From: Melioribacteraceae bacterium
Lineage (GTDB): Bacteria > Bacteroidota > Ignavibacteria > Ignavibacteriales > Melioribacteraceae
Assembly (NCBI GenBank): GCA_021740785.1
Contig: JAIOZI010000025.1
Span: 1-61,572, forward strand
Direction of reading: 5' to 3'
Length of the DNA: 61,572 nucleotides
The position numbers were made by a program, and so were the translations under genes. This document shows, in pieces, positions 45,699 to 54,188 of this stretch (its first letter is position 1; the number at the start of each line of letters is the position of its first letter). The notes under the pieces were generated by a model. The model worked only from the letters and a program-made list of their open reading frames with translations. It did no database searches and had not been told where the DNA came from.

Positions 45699-47081
45699 AT
45701 GGGTGGAAAGGCTTCAATATTATTGGTTCTTGGTTTCAGTATGATATTTTTAGTGATCGGATATAACTACAATAACATTAACATCAGTGCTATCGATAAC
45801 GTATCTGAGTACTATATTCGAACTAATGCACATAATATCGCACTCAGCGGTGCTAATATGGCTGCTAATGAAGTTTTCATGGAACCGACATGGGAATCGG
45901 GATACTCGAGTTTAACAATTAACGGCGGTACGGTTAACGTCTATGTAAGTAATCCTAATTTCGGTTCGGGTAAAATCACGATCTGTCATGTTCCTCCGGG
46001 AAATCCTGCTAACCGTCACGAGATAACTATTCCACCTTCAGCATTGCCTGCTCACCTTGCACATGGTGATTACCTCGGTTCATGTGCCGGAGGTCCGGTT
46101 GATGATAAATTAGTTACAATAATCTCTGAAGGAACCTTTCAGGGAGTAACCGAGGTTGTGGTTGTTGAATTACGTCCAAGTTATTTTTCAAAATTCGGAA
46201 ATTTTTATTCTTCGGTTTCAGCCTTGCCTGCAACGGGGGATACATTTCATGGACCGTTTCATACGCAAGGGAAATTGTCTACATGGGGATCTCCTGTTTT
46301 TTTAGGAAAGGTAACTAGCCAAAAGGGATTAACAATGCATGGGAGCCCCAAAGATCCCAAATTCTACGGCGGTTTTGAAACCGGTATCGATGTTCCGCTT
46401 CAATTTGATACCAGCGGTTTCCGATCAAATGCCGGAAAGATTTTTAAAGATACAACTGGAACAGACAAAAAGGTTGATGTTAGATTATACTTTAATGGAG
46501 ACGGAACTGTTGATTGGAGCCAGAAAATCGGAAATGGGGCGTGGTCTGCGGTTAAAACAACTCCGCTTTCTACATTAGCCCCCACCGGATTAATTTACAT
46601 CAATAAAGGCAACCTTTATACCAAAGGAACTGTGAACGGGGCAGTTACTGTTGTCGTTACTAAAGAAAATAAATCCGGGTGCGGCAATATTTACCAGGAG
46701 GATGATATACAATACGTAGATGACCCCAGATCCAATCCGAATTCCGATGACCTTCTGGGACTGGTTGCCGAGGAAGATATTAGATTGGTTTTTGATCCAA
46801 CTCTCACACAAGGTCAGGATATTATTACACAAGCATCAATGTATGCACTCAACGGAGATATTGGGCCTGACAACGCATTAATTCAGGATCCGTCATTAAA
46901 CAGTTGGCGGATTCTTGGAGGATTAATCGCTTCAACTACAAGAGTAACGGCAGAGTATAACGCTTTCGGTCCAACTAACGGATACAGATTCATTCATAAT
47001 TATGATCAAAGATTCATGACTATAGGACCCCCATTTTTTCCAAATACAAAAGATTATGAGGTGGTCTCCTGGCTTGAATAA
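45699..47081 (+). CDS. PilX/GspK-like surface protein with inserted Cys/His domain, cluster 2
   Basis: The 460-residue paralogue of 42844-44079 has the same start (MGGKASILLVLGFSMIFLVI) and the same FHTQGKL, GSPVFLGK and PTGLIYINKGNLYTKGTV blocks. It is about 50 residues longer because of an insert near residues 92-130 with ICHVPPGN, RHEITIPP and AHLAHGDYLGSC. The insert carries two Cys and four His, suggesting metal binding; similar segments occur in other bacterial surface proteins. GAGGAAGAGG precedes the ATG. Confidence 0.6.
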   Translation: MGGKASILLVLGFSMIFLVIGYNYNNINISAIDNVSEYYIRTNAHNIALSGANMAANEVFMEPTWESGYSSLTINGGTVNVYVSNPNFGSGKITICHVPPGNPANRHEITIPPSALPAHLAHGDYLGSCAGGPVDDKLVTIISEGTFQGVTEVVVVELRPSYFSKFGNFYSSVSALPATGDTFHGPFHTQGKLSTWGSPVFLGKVTSQKGLTMHGSPKDPKFYGGFETGIDVPLQFDTSGFRSNAGKIFKDTTGTDKKVDVRLYFNGDGTVDWSQKIGNGAWSAVKTTPLSTLAPTGLIYINKGNLYTKGTVNGAVTVVVTKENKSGCGNIYQEDDIQYVDDPRSNPNSDDLLGLVAEEDIRLVFDPTLTQGQDIITQASMYALNGDIGPDNALIQDPSLNSWRILGGLIASTTRVTAEYNAFGPTNGYRFIHNYDQRFMTIGPPFFPNTKDYEVVSWLE

Positions 47082-47192
47082 TATCTTGAATTGATTATTG
47101 TATTTTAAGTAGGTATGGTTGTATCGTCTTGCCCGCCTGAAGTTCATTTGGGAAAATCGTTTAATGAAACTGTGGAAGTGTTCCCTATCCTA

Positions 47193-47934
47193 AAACTTTA
47201 AAGATGCAGGCGATCTTACCGGCTATCAAACCGGTTCTGTAAGTATTTACAGCGGAACAACTTTAGAGCATGGTTACAAATTAAAACTCAAATACGACGA
47301 ACGTTTTCTGCTTGAAAATCCGCAGTATTCAATTGGACGTGAGATTCAAATAATTCTTACTGAGTTAGGAGATGACAACAATTACCGGGTGAATAGGGCT
47401 CAGACAAAAAATCTATTCGGCGGGTCGGCATCTTATACAGCGATAGACACTACAATCAGCGGCAGCAGCTATATTAAAATTTCCTCAACCGGAGCATTGA
47501 AATCTATTGCTCAAAGCGGAGCAGGAGAAAACCAGTATACAACAAATCCCGGTTCATTAACTTACCCTCTCAGCGGCGTCACATTCGTGCAGCTTTCCGC
47601 AGGCGGCGAATGGAATCCATCTAACATCGATGGCAGCGGAGTACTTATTGTTCATAACAACACATGCGATGCTGCATTAAAAAACATGAACTGGGGAACG
47701 TTCAAAGGATTGATAATCTCTGATAAACTACTGCATGTTCATTCAAATGTGATAGGCGGCATTGTGATTTTATCAAATTCCGCAGCACACGGAAGAAATC
47801 TTGGCAACGGGAACGGAGTAGTTCAATATTCGGGGGAAGCAATTGAAGAAGCTGCCGGTGCAATTTCATCAACAGCTTCCGCTGCTTACGGATTCGCAAA
47901 AGCACGAATTGAAATCTTAGAGTGGGATGAGTAA
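47193..47934 (+). pseudogene. Chimeric 3' fragment of a third PilX-like gene
   Basis: An open frame runs from just after a TAA near 47190 to 47934 without a good start. Bases 47220-47320 are almost identical to 43928-44030, the 3' part of the cluster 1 large gene (GYQTGSVSIYSG to FLLENP). After ENP the frame continues into unrelated sequence that ends like a pilin-family protein (AKARIEILEWDE). A GTG at 47389 could start a 181-residue product. This looks like a remnant joined by recombination between paralogues. Confidence 0.6.
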
Positions 47935-47935
47935 T

Positions 47936-48853
47936 TTAATTTTTTCTAAGCAAATCTTCTAATGCGTTTTTCAATTCAGGATGAGAAAATCGAAATCCGG
48001 CTTCTTGAGTCCTTTTGGGTTTTATATCAGCTCCTTCCAAAACAGCTTTTGCGCCTTCACCCAGAACTAATTTTAGAATAAAACCCGGTACCGGGAATAA
48101 TGCGGGACGATTAATTACCTTACCCAATGTCTTAGCAAAGTCTTTCATTTTTACAATTCCGGGGGCAACTCCGTTTACCGGTCCGGTAAGATTTTTGTTT
48201 TCAAGCGGGAAGATAAATAAGTTAACAAGATCATCGATATGAATCCAAGGAAACCATTGTCTTCCGCTTCCCAATGGTCCGCCAACAAATAACTTAAAAG
48301 GTGTGAGCATTTTTGCCAACGCGCCGTCCTCCTTCGATAAAACAATTCCAGTTCTAATACTTACTCGCCGAACACCAAATTTCTCAACTTCCGCGGCAGA
48401 GTTTTCCCATTGTTTACTTACTTCCGCCAGGAAATCATTCCCTGGATTTGAATCTTCAACAAATGTTTCTGTTTCGGAAGAGCCGTAATAACCGCTGGCT
48501 GACGCACAAATAAAAACTTCCGGTTTCTTATCCATTTTTGCAATTTGATTTACCAATGCATCAGTTGATTTGATCCGGCTATCCAATACCCGCTTCTTAT
48601 GTTCCTCATTCCATCTTCGCGCCATTACATTTTCACCGGCAAGATGAATTACAGCATCAACATTTTTAATACGGCTGGATATATCAACCGAGTTATCGTA
48701 ATTCCATTCAATATATTCATTAACCATCGGCAATTTACTCTTAGCTTTCTGCGCAGACCGGGAAATAACAACAATCTCATCTCCCCTCGTTTTAAGTTTA
48801 TCAATTATATTTCTTCCGATTAACCCGGTTGCCCCGGTAATAAGCGCTTTCAT
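47936..48853 (-). CDS. TIGR01777 family NAD(P)-binding epimerase-like protein
   Basis: About 305 residues from ATG at 48851-48853, which has GGAAAGAG before it. It is an extended short-chain dehydrogenase with GATGLIGRNI at the start, IHLAGENVMARRW near residue 63, CASASGYYGSS near residue 108, GSGRQWFPWIHIDDL near 190 and the DUF1731 C-terminus with VLEGADIKPKRTQEAGFRF. Typical length for the YfcH group; the substrate is unknown. Last gene of a likely three-gene operon with the PLP enzyme and RidA. Confidence 0.9.
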   Translation of the reverse strand: MKALITGATGLIGRNIIDKLKTRGDEIVVISRSAQKAKSKLPMVNEYIEWNYDNSVDISSRIKNVDAVIHLAGENVMARRWNEEHKKRVLDSRIKSTDALVNQIAKMDKKPEVFICASASGYYGSSETETFVEDSNPGNDFLAEVSKQWENSAAEVEKFGVRRVSIRTGIVLSKEDGALAKMLTPFKLFVGGPLGSGRQWFPWIHIDDLVNLFIFPLENKNLTGPVNGVAPGIVKMKDFAKTLGKVINRPALFPVPGFILKLVLGEGAKAVLEGADIKPKRTQEAGFRFSHPELKNALEDLLRKN

Positions 48854-48897
48854 CTCTTTCCTTTTTCCATAATTAACACCTCCAACCAATCAAATGT

Positions 48898-50211
48898 TCA
48901 ATTTGCCATTACTTCATCAACTTCACCTCTTGCTACGCTTTCCATAACATCACCGAAATAATCAATTTCTGATTTAAGGGAATAAACATTCGGGGTGACT
49001 CGAATGCACTTAAATTCATCATGTACAATAGGTATCAAATAAATATGATGTTCTTTCAATAAATAATTCGCTAACTTGGCAACATCAACACCGTCAATAT
49101 CAACAGTCATAATTCCGCACCATTGTGAATCATCTTCAACATTAACCATAAATTTTACATTATCATATTTCTTCAAGCGGTCAACCCAAAGATGATGTAA
49201 ATACCTGAGCCGCTTTGCTTTCCGTTCAACACTTATAATTTCATTAAATGCCAGCGCTTCGGCAATTGCATTATGGCTTGCCGCCGGATGTGTTCCGATT
49301 TCTTCAAATTTTCTAATGTCATTATCCATTACTTCCGGTGCAGCCATCAAAGACCATATTTTGGGAATCCATTCTTTTTTAATGAATAACATTCCCGTGC
49401 CAACCGGTGCGTAAGTCCATTTATGCAGACTCGTTCCAAAGAAGTCGCATTCCAATTCCTTTTGAGTAAACGGGAAATGATTAAACGAATGTGCGCCGTC
49501 ACAAATAACCGGTATTCCTTTTTCATGAGCCATTCTGCTTATATCCAGGACGGGTGTAATTTGTCCGGTAATATTAATTACATGCATCACCATAATCGCT
49601 TTTGTTTTACCGGTGATTGCTTCTCTAATACTTTCTATGTAATCCTCTTTGTTAAAAAGCGGTGTTGGAATTACAACCTTTTTCAGTACAATTCCATCCC
49701 GCCTAACCCGTTGTTCCCATGTAGTCAGCATTCTTCCGTAAGCTTGAGTTGTTGCAATTACTTCATCCCCTGGCTTTAACTCCATCCCGAACTGAATTGC
49801 TTCCAGGCTTTCACTTGCATTTCTTGTAATGGCAATTTCCTCTTTATCGCAGCCGTAAACTTTTGATAATTTTTCACGAACCAACTCGATGTGAGGCTCA
49901 ATATGACGCCACATGTAATAAGAAGGCGCTTGATTTGAATAATCAAGATATCTTTTATACGCGGCATGAACATCACCCGGACTTGCAGACACACCTCCGC
50001 TGTTCAGATGAATAATCGATCTATCCAAATCAAACGCTGATTGTATCTGCGACCAAAAATTTTCATCTTCTGTAAGCGGTAACCGGACTTTACTTTTGCC
50101 AGCATTCTCAATTGCGTTTACTGCTTTTCCCAGTGCGTCGGATTTTAGAAAAAACAACATTCCGCCTGCACCTATTAAAGAATTCTCGATAAACTCTCTT
50201 CGTGAAGACAT
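48898..50211 (-). CDS. Tat-exported class V aminotransferase-like PLP enzyme
   Basis: About 437 residues from ATG at 50209-50211, placed seven bases after GGGAG. The N-terminus has a Tat signal, SRREFIENSLIGAGG followed by a hydrophobic stretch. The PLP fold shows VICDGAHSFNHFPF with the cofactor-binding aspartate and TSLHKWTYAPVGTG with the Schiff-base lysine near residue 275. It resembles isopenicillin N epimerase/cysteine desulfurase relatives. Export in folded form with its cofactor fits Tat. The gene upstream in the operon encodes an exported RidA. Confidence 0.88.
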   Translation of the reverse strand: MSSRREFIENSLIGAGGMLFFLKSDALGKAVNAIENAGKSKVRLPLTEDENFWSQIQSAFDLDRSIIHLNSGGVSASPGDVHAAYKRYLDYSNQAPSYYMWRHIEPHIELVREKLSKVYGCDKEEIAITRNASESLEAIQFGMELKPGDEVIATTQAYGRMLTTWEQRVRRDGIVLKKVVIPTPLFNKEDYIESIREAITGKTKAIMVMHVINITGQITPVLDISRMAHEKGIPVICDGAHSFNHFPFTQKELECDFFGTSLHKWTYAPVGTGMLFIKKEWIPKIWSLMAAPEVMDNDIRKFEEIGTHPAASHNAIAEALAFNEIISVERKAKRLRYLHHLWVDRLKKYDNVKFMVNVEDDSQWCGIMTVDIDGVDVAKLANYLLKEHHIYLIPIVHDEFKCIRVTPNVYSLKSEIDYFGDVMESVARGEVDEVMAN

Positions 50212-50234
50212 TTGTTTTTCTCCCAATTATTTAT

Positions 50235-50702
50235 TCACTTTTGAGCAATTACCATAGCTTCCAGCATTGAATCACGCGGTATACGGCTGACTTCAACCAC
50301 AGCGCGGGCGGGAAAATCTTTTTGGAAATATTCTGCATAAATTTTATTCATCTCGGCGTAGTTATTAAGATCCGATAGAAATATTTGACATTGAACCACA
50401 TCGCTTAATTCAAATCCCGCTTCAATTAATACCGCTTTAATGTTATCAAATACTCTTCTTGTTTGTTCTACAATTCCGCCCTCTACAATCTTTCCGGTCT
50501 CAGGATCGAGAGGAATCTGCCCGGATGCATAAAGCATGTTACCTATCTTAACAGCTTGTGAATACGGACCAATTGCTTCCGGGGCGTTTTCTGTTTTAAT
50601 AATTTCTTTTTGTGCAAGTATCGATGAGAAAGTTATAAATGTAAATACAAGAATAAATAAGCTGCTTTGTTGGATTGGAATGATTTTTATTTTCATAACC
50701 AT
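50235..50702 (-). CDS. RidA family enamine/imine deaminase with signal peptide
   Basis: The 155-residue protein consists of a cleavable signal (MKIKIIPIQQ to SSILAQ, about 30 residues) and a complete RidA domain of about 125 residues. It has AIGPYSQAVK, LYASGQIPLDP and FPARAVVEVSRIPRDSMLE, which include the conserved arginine of the active site. RidA proteins hydrolyse reactive enamines made by PLP enzymes. Export is unusual but fits the Tat-exported PLP enzyme encoded 23 bases downstream. Confidence 0.92.
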   Translation of the reverse strand: MVMKIKIIPIQQSSLFILVFTFITFSSILAQKEIIKTENAPEAIGPYSQAVKIGNMLYASGQIPLDPETGKIVEGGIVEQTRRVFDNIKAVLIEAGFELSDVVQCQIFLSDLNNYAEMNKIYAEYFQKDFPARAVVEVSRIPRDSMLEAMVIAQK

Positions 50703-50872
50703 TTTAAGATTTGTTGGTTTGTTTCCATTAAGTTATGCAAATTAATTTGAAATATCACGCAACTATTTTTTTCAAGACAAAAGAATTTTAAGAGGATTAA
50801 TCCTTGCTTTGCTTTATTAACATTATAAAACTATTTTGCATCCCTTAATTACTTAATGAACGGAAAACAAAA

Positions 50873-51670
50873 TTGAATAAAAATAATTTTTATAAAAATG
50901 CATGGGCTTACGACATTGCATTTAACGATAGAGAATACGATACCGAATGTAATTTTATTGAATGGTGTTTTGATAACTACAATCGAGTCAAATACCATCC
51001 TAAACAAAAATTGTTTTTGGAAGTTGCAAGCGGACCCGCGCGCCACGCACGTGAATTCGCTAAACGGAACTGGAAATCAGTTGCGCTTGACCTTTCCGAA
51101 GAAATGCTTCACTATGCCGAAGATGAAGCAAAAAAAGAAAATCTAAATCTCGAATTTATTCAAGCCGATATGAGTAACTTCAACCTGAGAAAGCCGGTGC
51201 ATCTTACTGTAAATTTGATGGAAAGTATTGCTCATCTTACAACAAACGAACAAATGATTTCGCATTTTCAGTCGGTAGCAAGAAATTTAGTATCCGGCGG
51301 AATTTATATAATCGAGGCAACTCATCCGATGTTCTTCTTTCCGGATGACGAAACAAATACTTGGAGCTATAAAGCTAAGGGCAAAAAAGTTGAAGTCACT
51401 TTCGGATTGCCGACAGATAAATACAACAGTGTAACACAGGAATGGAATGTTACATCGAGAATAAAGATTAATGAAAACGGTAAAAATTATGTTTGGGAGA
51501 GCGTGAGTCCGGTTAGATGGTATCTCGCACAGGAAATGAAAGCTCTTATTGAATTAAGCGGCGCCTTCGATAAATACTGGATGTTCGGCAGTTTATACTA
51601 TACGCCGCCTAGTCCTCTTGATGACACGGAAGATTCCGATGCGATGGTAATCGTATTAAGGAAGAAATAA
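50873..51670 (+). CDS. Class I SAM-dependent methyltransferase
   Basis: The 265-residue protein has motif I FLEVASGPARHAREFA near residue 45, the strand 2 acid VALDLSEEML near 80, QADMSNF near 105 and a loop NLMESIAHL. The start is TTG (MNKNNFYKNAWAYD); no ATG is available before motif I. Single gene. The substrate is not evident. Confidence 0.85.
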   Translation: MNKNNFYKNAWAYDIAFNDREYDTECNFIEWCFDNYNRVKYHPKQKLFLEVASGPARHAREFAKRNWKSVALDLSEEMLHYAEDEAKKENLNLEFIQADMSNFNLRKPVHLTVNLMESIAHLTTNEQMISHFQSVARNLVSGGIYIIEATHPMFFFPDDETNTWSYKAKGKKVEVTFGLPTDKYNSVTQEWNVTSRIKINENGKNYVWESVSPVRWYLAQEMKALIELSGAFDKYWMFGSLYYTPPSPLDDTEDSDAMVIVLRKK

Positions 51671-51721
51671 ATTTAGTTGTAGATTAGTAATTTGAAAAGC
51701 GCTTATTTCACCGGGGGAATA

Positions 51722-54133
51722 ATGAAAAAAATTCTATTTGCCATTAGTTTGTTTTTTTGTGTTATAAACATAACCGCACAAGAACATAAACTAAGCGGAT
51801 ACATCCGCGAAGCCGAAACCAACATCCCATTGAGCTTTGCTAATATTCGTATCGAAGGAACTTTTACCGGTACATCTGCAAACATCGAAGGCAAGTTTGA
51901 ATTACACTTAGCAGAGGGAAATTACAATATAATAGCTTCATTCATCGGTTATAAATCTGATACGGTTAATATTACCTTATCCTCGAATAAAATCATTAAT
52001 TTTAATTTGAATCCGGTCAGTATAAAACTGCCTGAAGTAACTGTCTTCCCGGGTGAAAATCCGGCACTTGCAATTATTCGAAAGGCAATCGAAACCAAAC
52101 ACAAGCGGGAAGAAATAATCGATAGCTATGAGTTTCAAGCTTATACAAAGGGATTGATTAAAACAACAAAGGACATTTCCAGTAAAGGAAATAATGTGGG
52201 AGTTTCCCTCGGCACTTCAGATACGGCAGGGTTAAAAATTACCGGGATTCTTGAAAATGAAAGCAAAGGATTTTTCAAAAAACCGGGTCAATACAAAGAA
52301 GAAATAATTGCCAGGAAACAATCATCAAACTTTCCATCACAAATAAACATGCTTACGGGCGGTAGAATTATTCAGGATTTTTACAGGAATGATATTCAGT
52401 TTTTCGGCAGACCGATGATGAGTCCCATAGCGGATGATGCAATTGATTTTTATTATTACATCATCCGTGATACTCTTGCAATGGATAATAAATCGGTATA
52501 TGAAATTTCTTTTGAACCCATTGACACCACCGATCCGGGATTTGTTGGTTTTGTTTATATCACCGGCAAAGATTTTAACTTGATAAAAATAGTTACATCA
52601 CTTAATGATGCCGCCAATATCGGGAACATATTTTCACAGATTGAAATTTTTCAACAGTACCTTCCATTCAGCAGTAACATCTACATGCCGATTGATTACC
52701 GGTTGTTCCTTGAAGGAAATGTTTTTGGAATTTTTAAATTCGGATTCGAGCTGAATTCAATCATGTACGATTATGAAATCAACAAAAATTTATCGGATGA
52801 TTTCTTTGATTTGGTTGTGCTGAAAGTCCAGCCCGATGCAGATAAAAAGGATTCTCTTTATTGGAAAAACCGGCAGACAATTCCGAACACTATGAATGAA
52901 ATCGAAGCATATAACAGGATTGACAGTCTTGAAGCCATACCGGTTACGTTTTGGGACCGCTTCTCGTTTCTATCATCAACGGTTTCTCTTACGGATAACT
53001 TTTCCTTTACGGGACCACTTGGGCTTTATCACTTCAACCGTGTTGAGGGCAATACAATAAACTTCGGACTCTACTTCAATGATTATTTTGATAAAAGATT
53101 CGATACCGATATCGATTTCAGTTATGGATTTGCCGATAAAAAATTTAAAACGGATTTCTACTCACGCTACCTTTTCGGTGATTACCGCAATTACAGGCTC
53201 AGCCTTAAAGCTTATGATAAAATCACGGATCTTTTTGGTGAATCCGTTTATTACAACAACCTGACTTCAACACTCTTTAACCTTATCAGCAAATATGATT
53301 TTCGTGATTATTATTATTCAAGAGGATTTGAAACTGAATTCTACGGTGAGGTTTTCCCTGTTTTATACCTGGGCGTTGGATTTATTAATAGAACCGACCG
53401 CACTGCCTTCGTTAATACGGATTTTTCTGTTTTCAGCAGAGATAAATCCTACCGCATCAACTCACCCGTTTTCGATTCAAAAATAAATGCATTAACCGGG
53501 AAGTTCAGGTTGGATTTTAGAAGTATTATTGAAGACGGATATTTCAAACGGAGAACCTCTCAAGGAAATTCATACATGATAATTGAAGGAGAGGGACTTT
53601 TCAGCAGCAGCAATTTATTAGACAGTGATCTATCTTTCGAAATGTATAAGCTGAACCTGAGCGGAACTCTAAACTCATTTAGATCAACATCACTCGGCTT
53701 TGAATTGGAAAGTATATTTTCCGAAGGTCCGGTTCCGTTTCAGATGATGCACGCTTTACCCGGCAATATAGAAAGTTCCGGCAAGGGATATTCATTCAGG
53801 ACTTTGCGGGTAGGAGAATTTTTCGGCGACAATGTTATCTCAGGTAAATTTGAATACCGTTTTAATGATGAGTTCTTTAAGCTGCTGCAAATTCCATTGA
53901 TTAAAGATGCCGACATGTTTTTGAATGTTCACTATAACACCGCGCTTCTTTCATTGTCGGCAAAAAGCAAAACTCTGCTGCCGGTTGACTTTACCGAATT
54001 TAAACATCCTTTTCATGAAATAGGATTTGGCGTTGGGCATTTTCTTTTTCCCTTCGTTTTTGAATTTACGTGGAAACTCAATTACCGCGGTTACAACGAT
54101 TTTGTTTTCGGAATTAATACTTTTGCCTTATAA
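51722..54133 (+). CDS. CarboxypepD_reg-like and DUF5686 outer-membrane protein
   Basis: About 803 residues from ATG at 51722, which has GGGGGA before it; ten more upstream codons are open but unlikely. It has a signal peptide ending at NITAQ. A CarboxypepD_reg-like beta-sandwich follows (about 22-105, with SGYIREAETNIPLSFANIRI and FIGYKSDTV), then the DUF5686 region to the C-terminus, which is rich in alternating aromatic strands and is probably a barrel. These occur widely in Bacteroidota; the function is unknown, but the architecture is related to TonB-dependent receptors without the plug. Confidence 0.88.
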   Translation: MKKILFAISLFFCVINITAQEHKLSGYIREAETNIPLSFANIRIEGTFTGTSANIEGKFELHLAEGNYNIIASFIGYKSDTVNITLSSNKIINFNLNPVSIKLPEVTVFPGENPALAIIRKAIETKHKREEIIDSYEFQAYTKGLIKTTKDISSKGNNVGVSLGTSDTAGLKITGILENESKGFFKKPGQYKEEIIARKQSSNFPSQINMLTGGRIIQDFYRNDIQFFGRPMMSPIADDAIDFYYYIIRDTLAMDNKSVYEISFEPIDTTDPGFVGFVYITGKDFNLIKIVTSLNDAANIGNIFSQIEIFQQYLPFSSNIYMPIDYRLFLEGNVFGIFKFGFELNSIMYDYEINKNLSDDFFDLVVLKVQPDADKKDSLYWKNRQTIPNTMNEIEAYNRIDSLEAIPVTFWDRFSFLSSTVSLTDNFSFTGPLGLYHFNRVEGNTINFGLYFNDYFDKRFDTDIDFSYGFADKKFKTDFYSRYLFGDYRNYRLSLKAYDKITDLFGESVYYNNLTSTLFNLISKYDFRDYYYSRGFETEFYGEVFPVLYLGVGFINRTDRTAFVNTDFSVFSRDKSYRINSPVFDSKINALTGKFRLDFRSIIEDGYFKRRTSQGNSYMIIEGEGLFSSSNLLDSDLSFEMYKLNLSGTLNSFRSTSLGFELESIFSEGPVPFQMMHALPGNIESSGKGYSFRTLRVGEFFGDNVISGKFEYRFNDEFFKLLQIPLIKDADMFLNVHYNTALLSLSAKSKTLLPVDFTEFKHPFHEIGFGVGHFLFPFVFEFTWKLNYRGYNDFVFGINTFAL

Positions 54134-54188
54134 TTTAATTTGATCTTTTCCCGGTTATTTATTTTGCGAACTTAAGTGGAAGAATACC

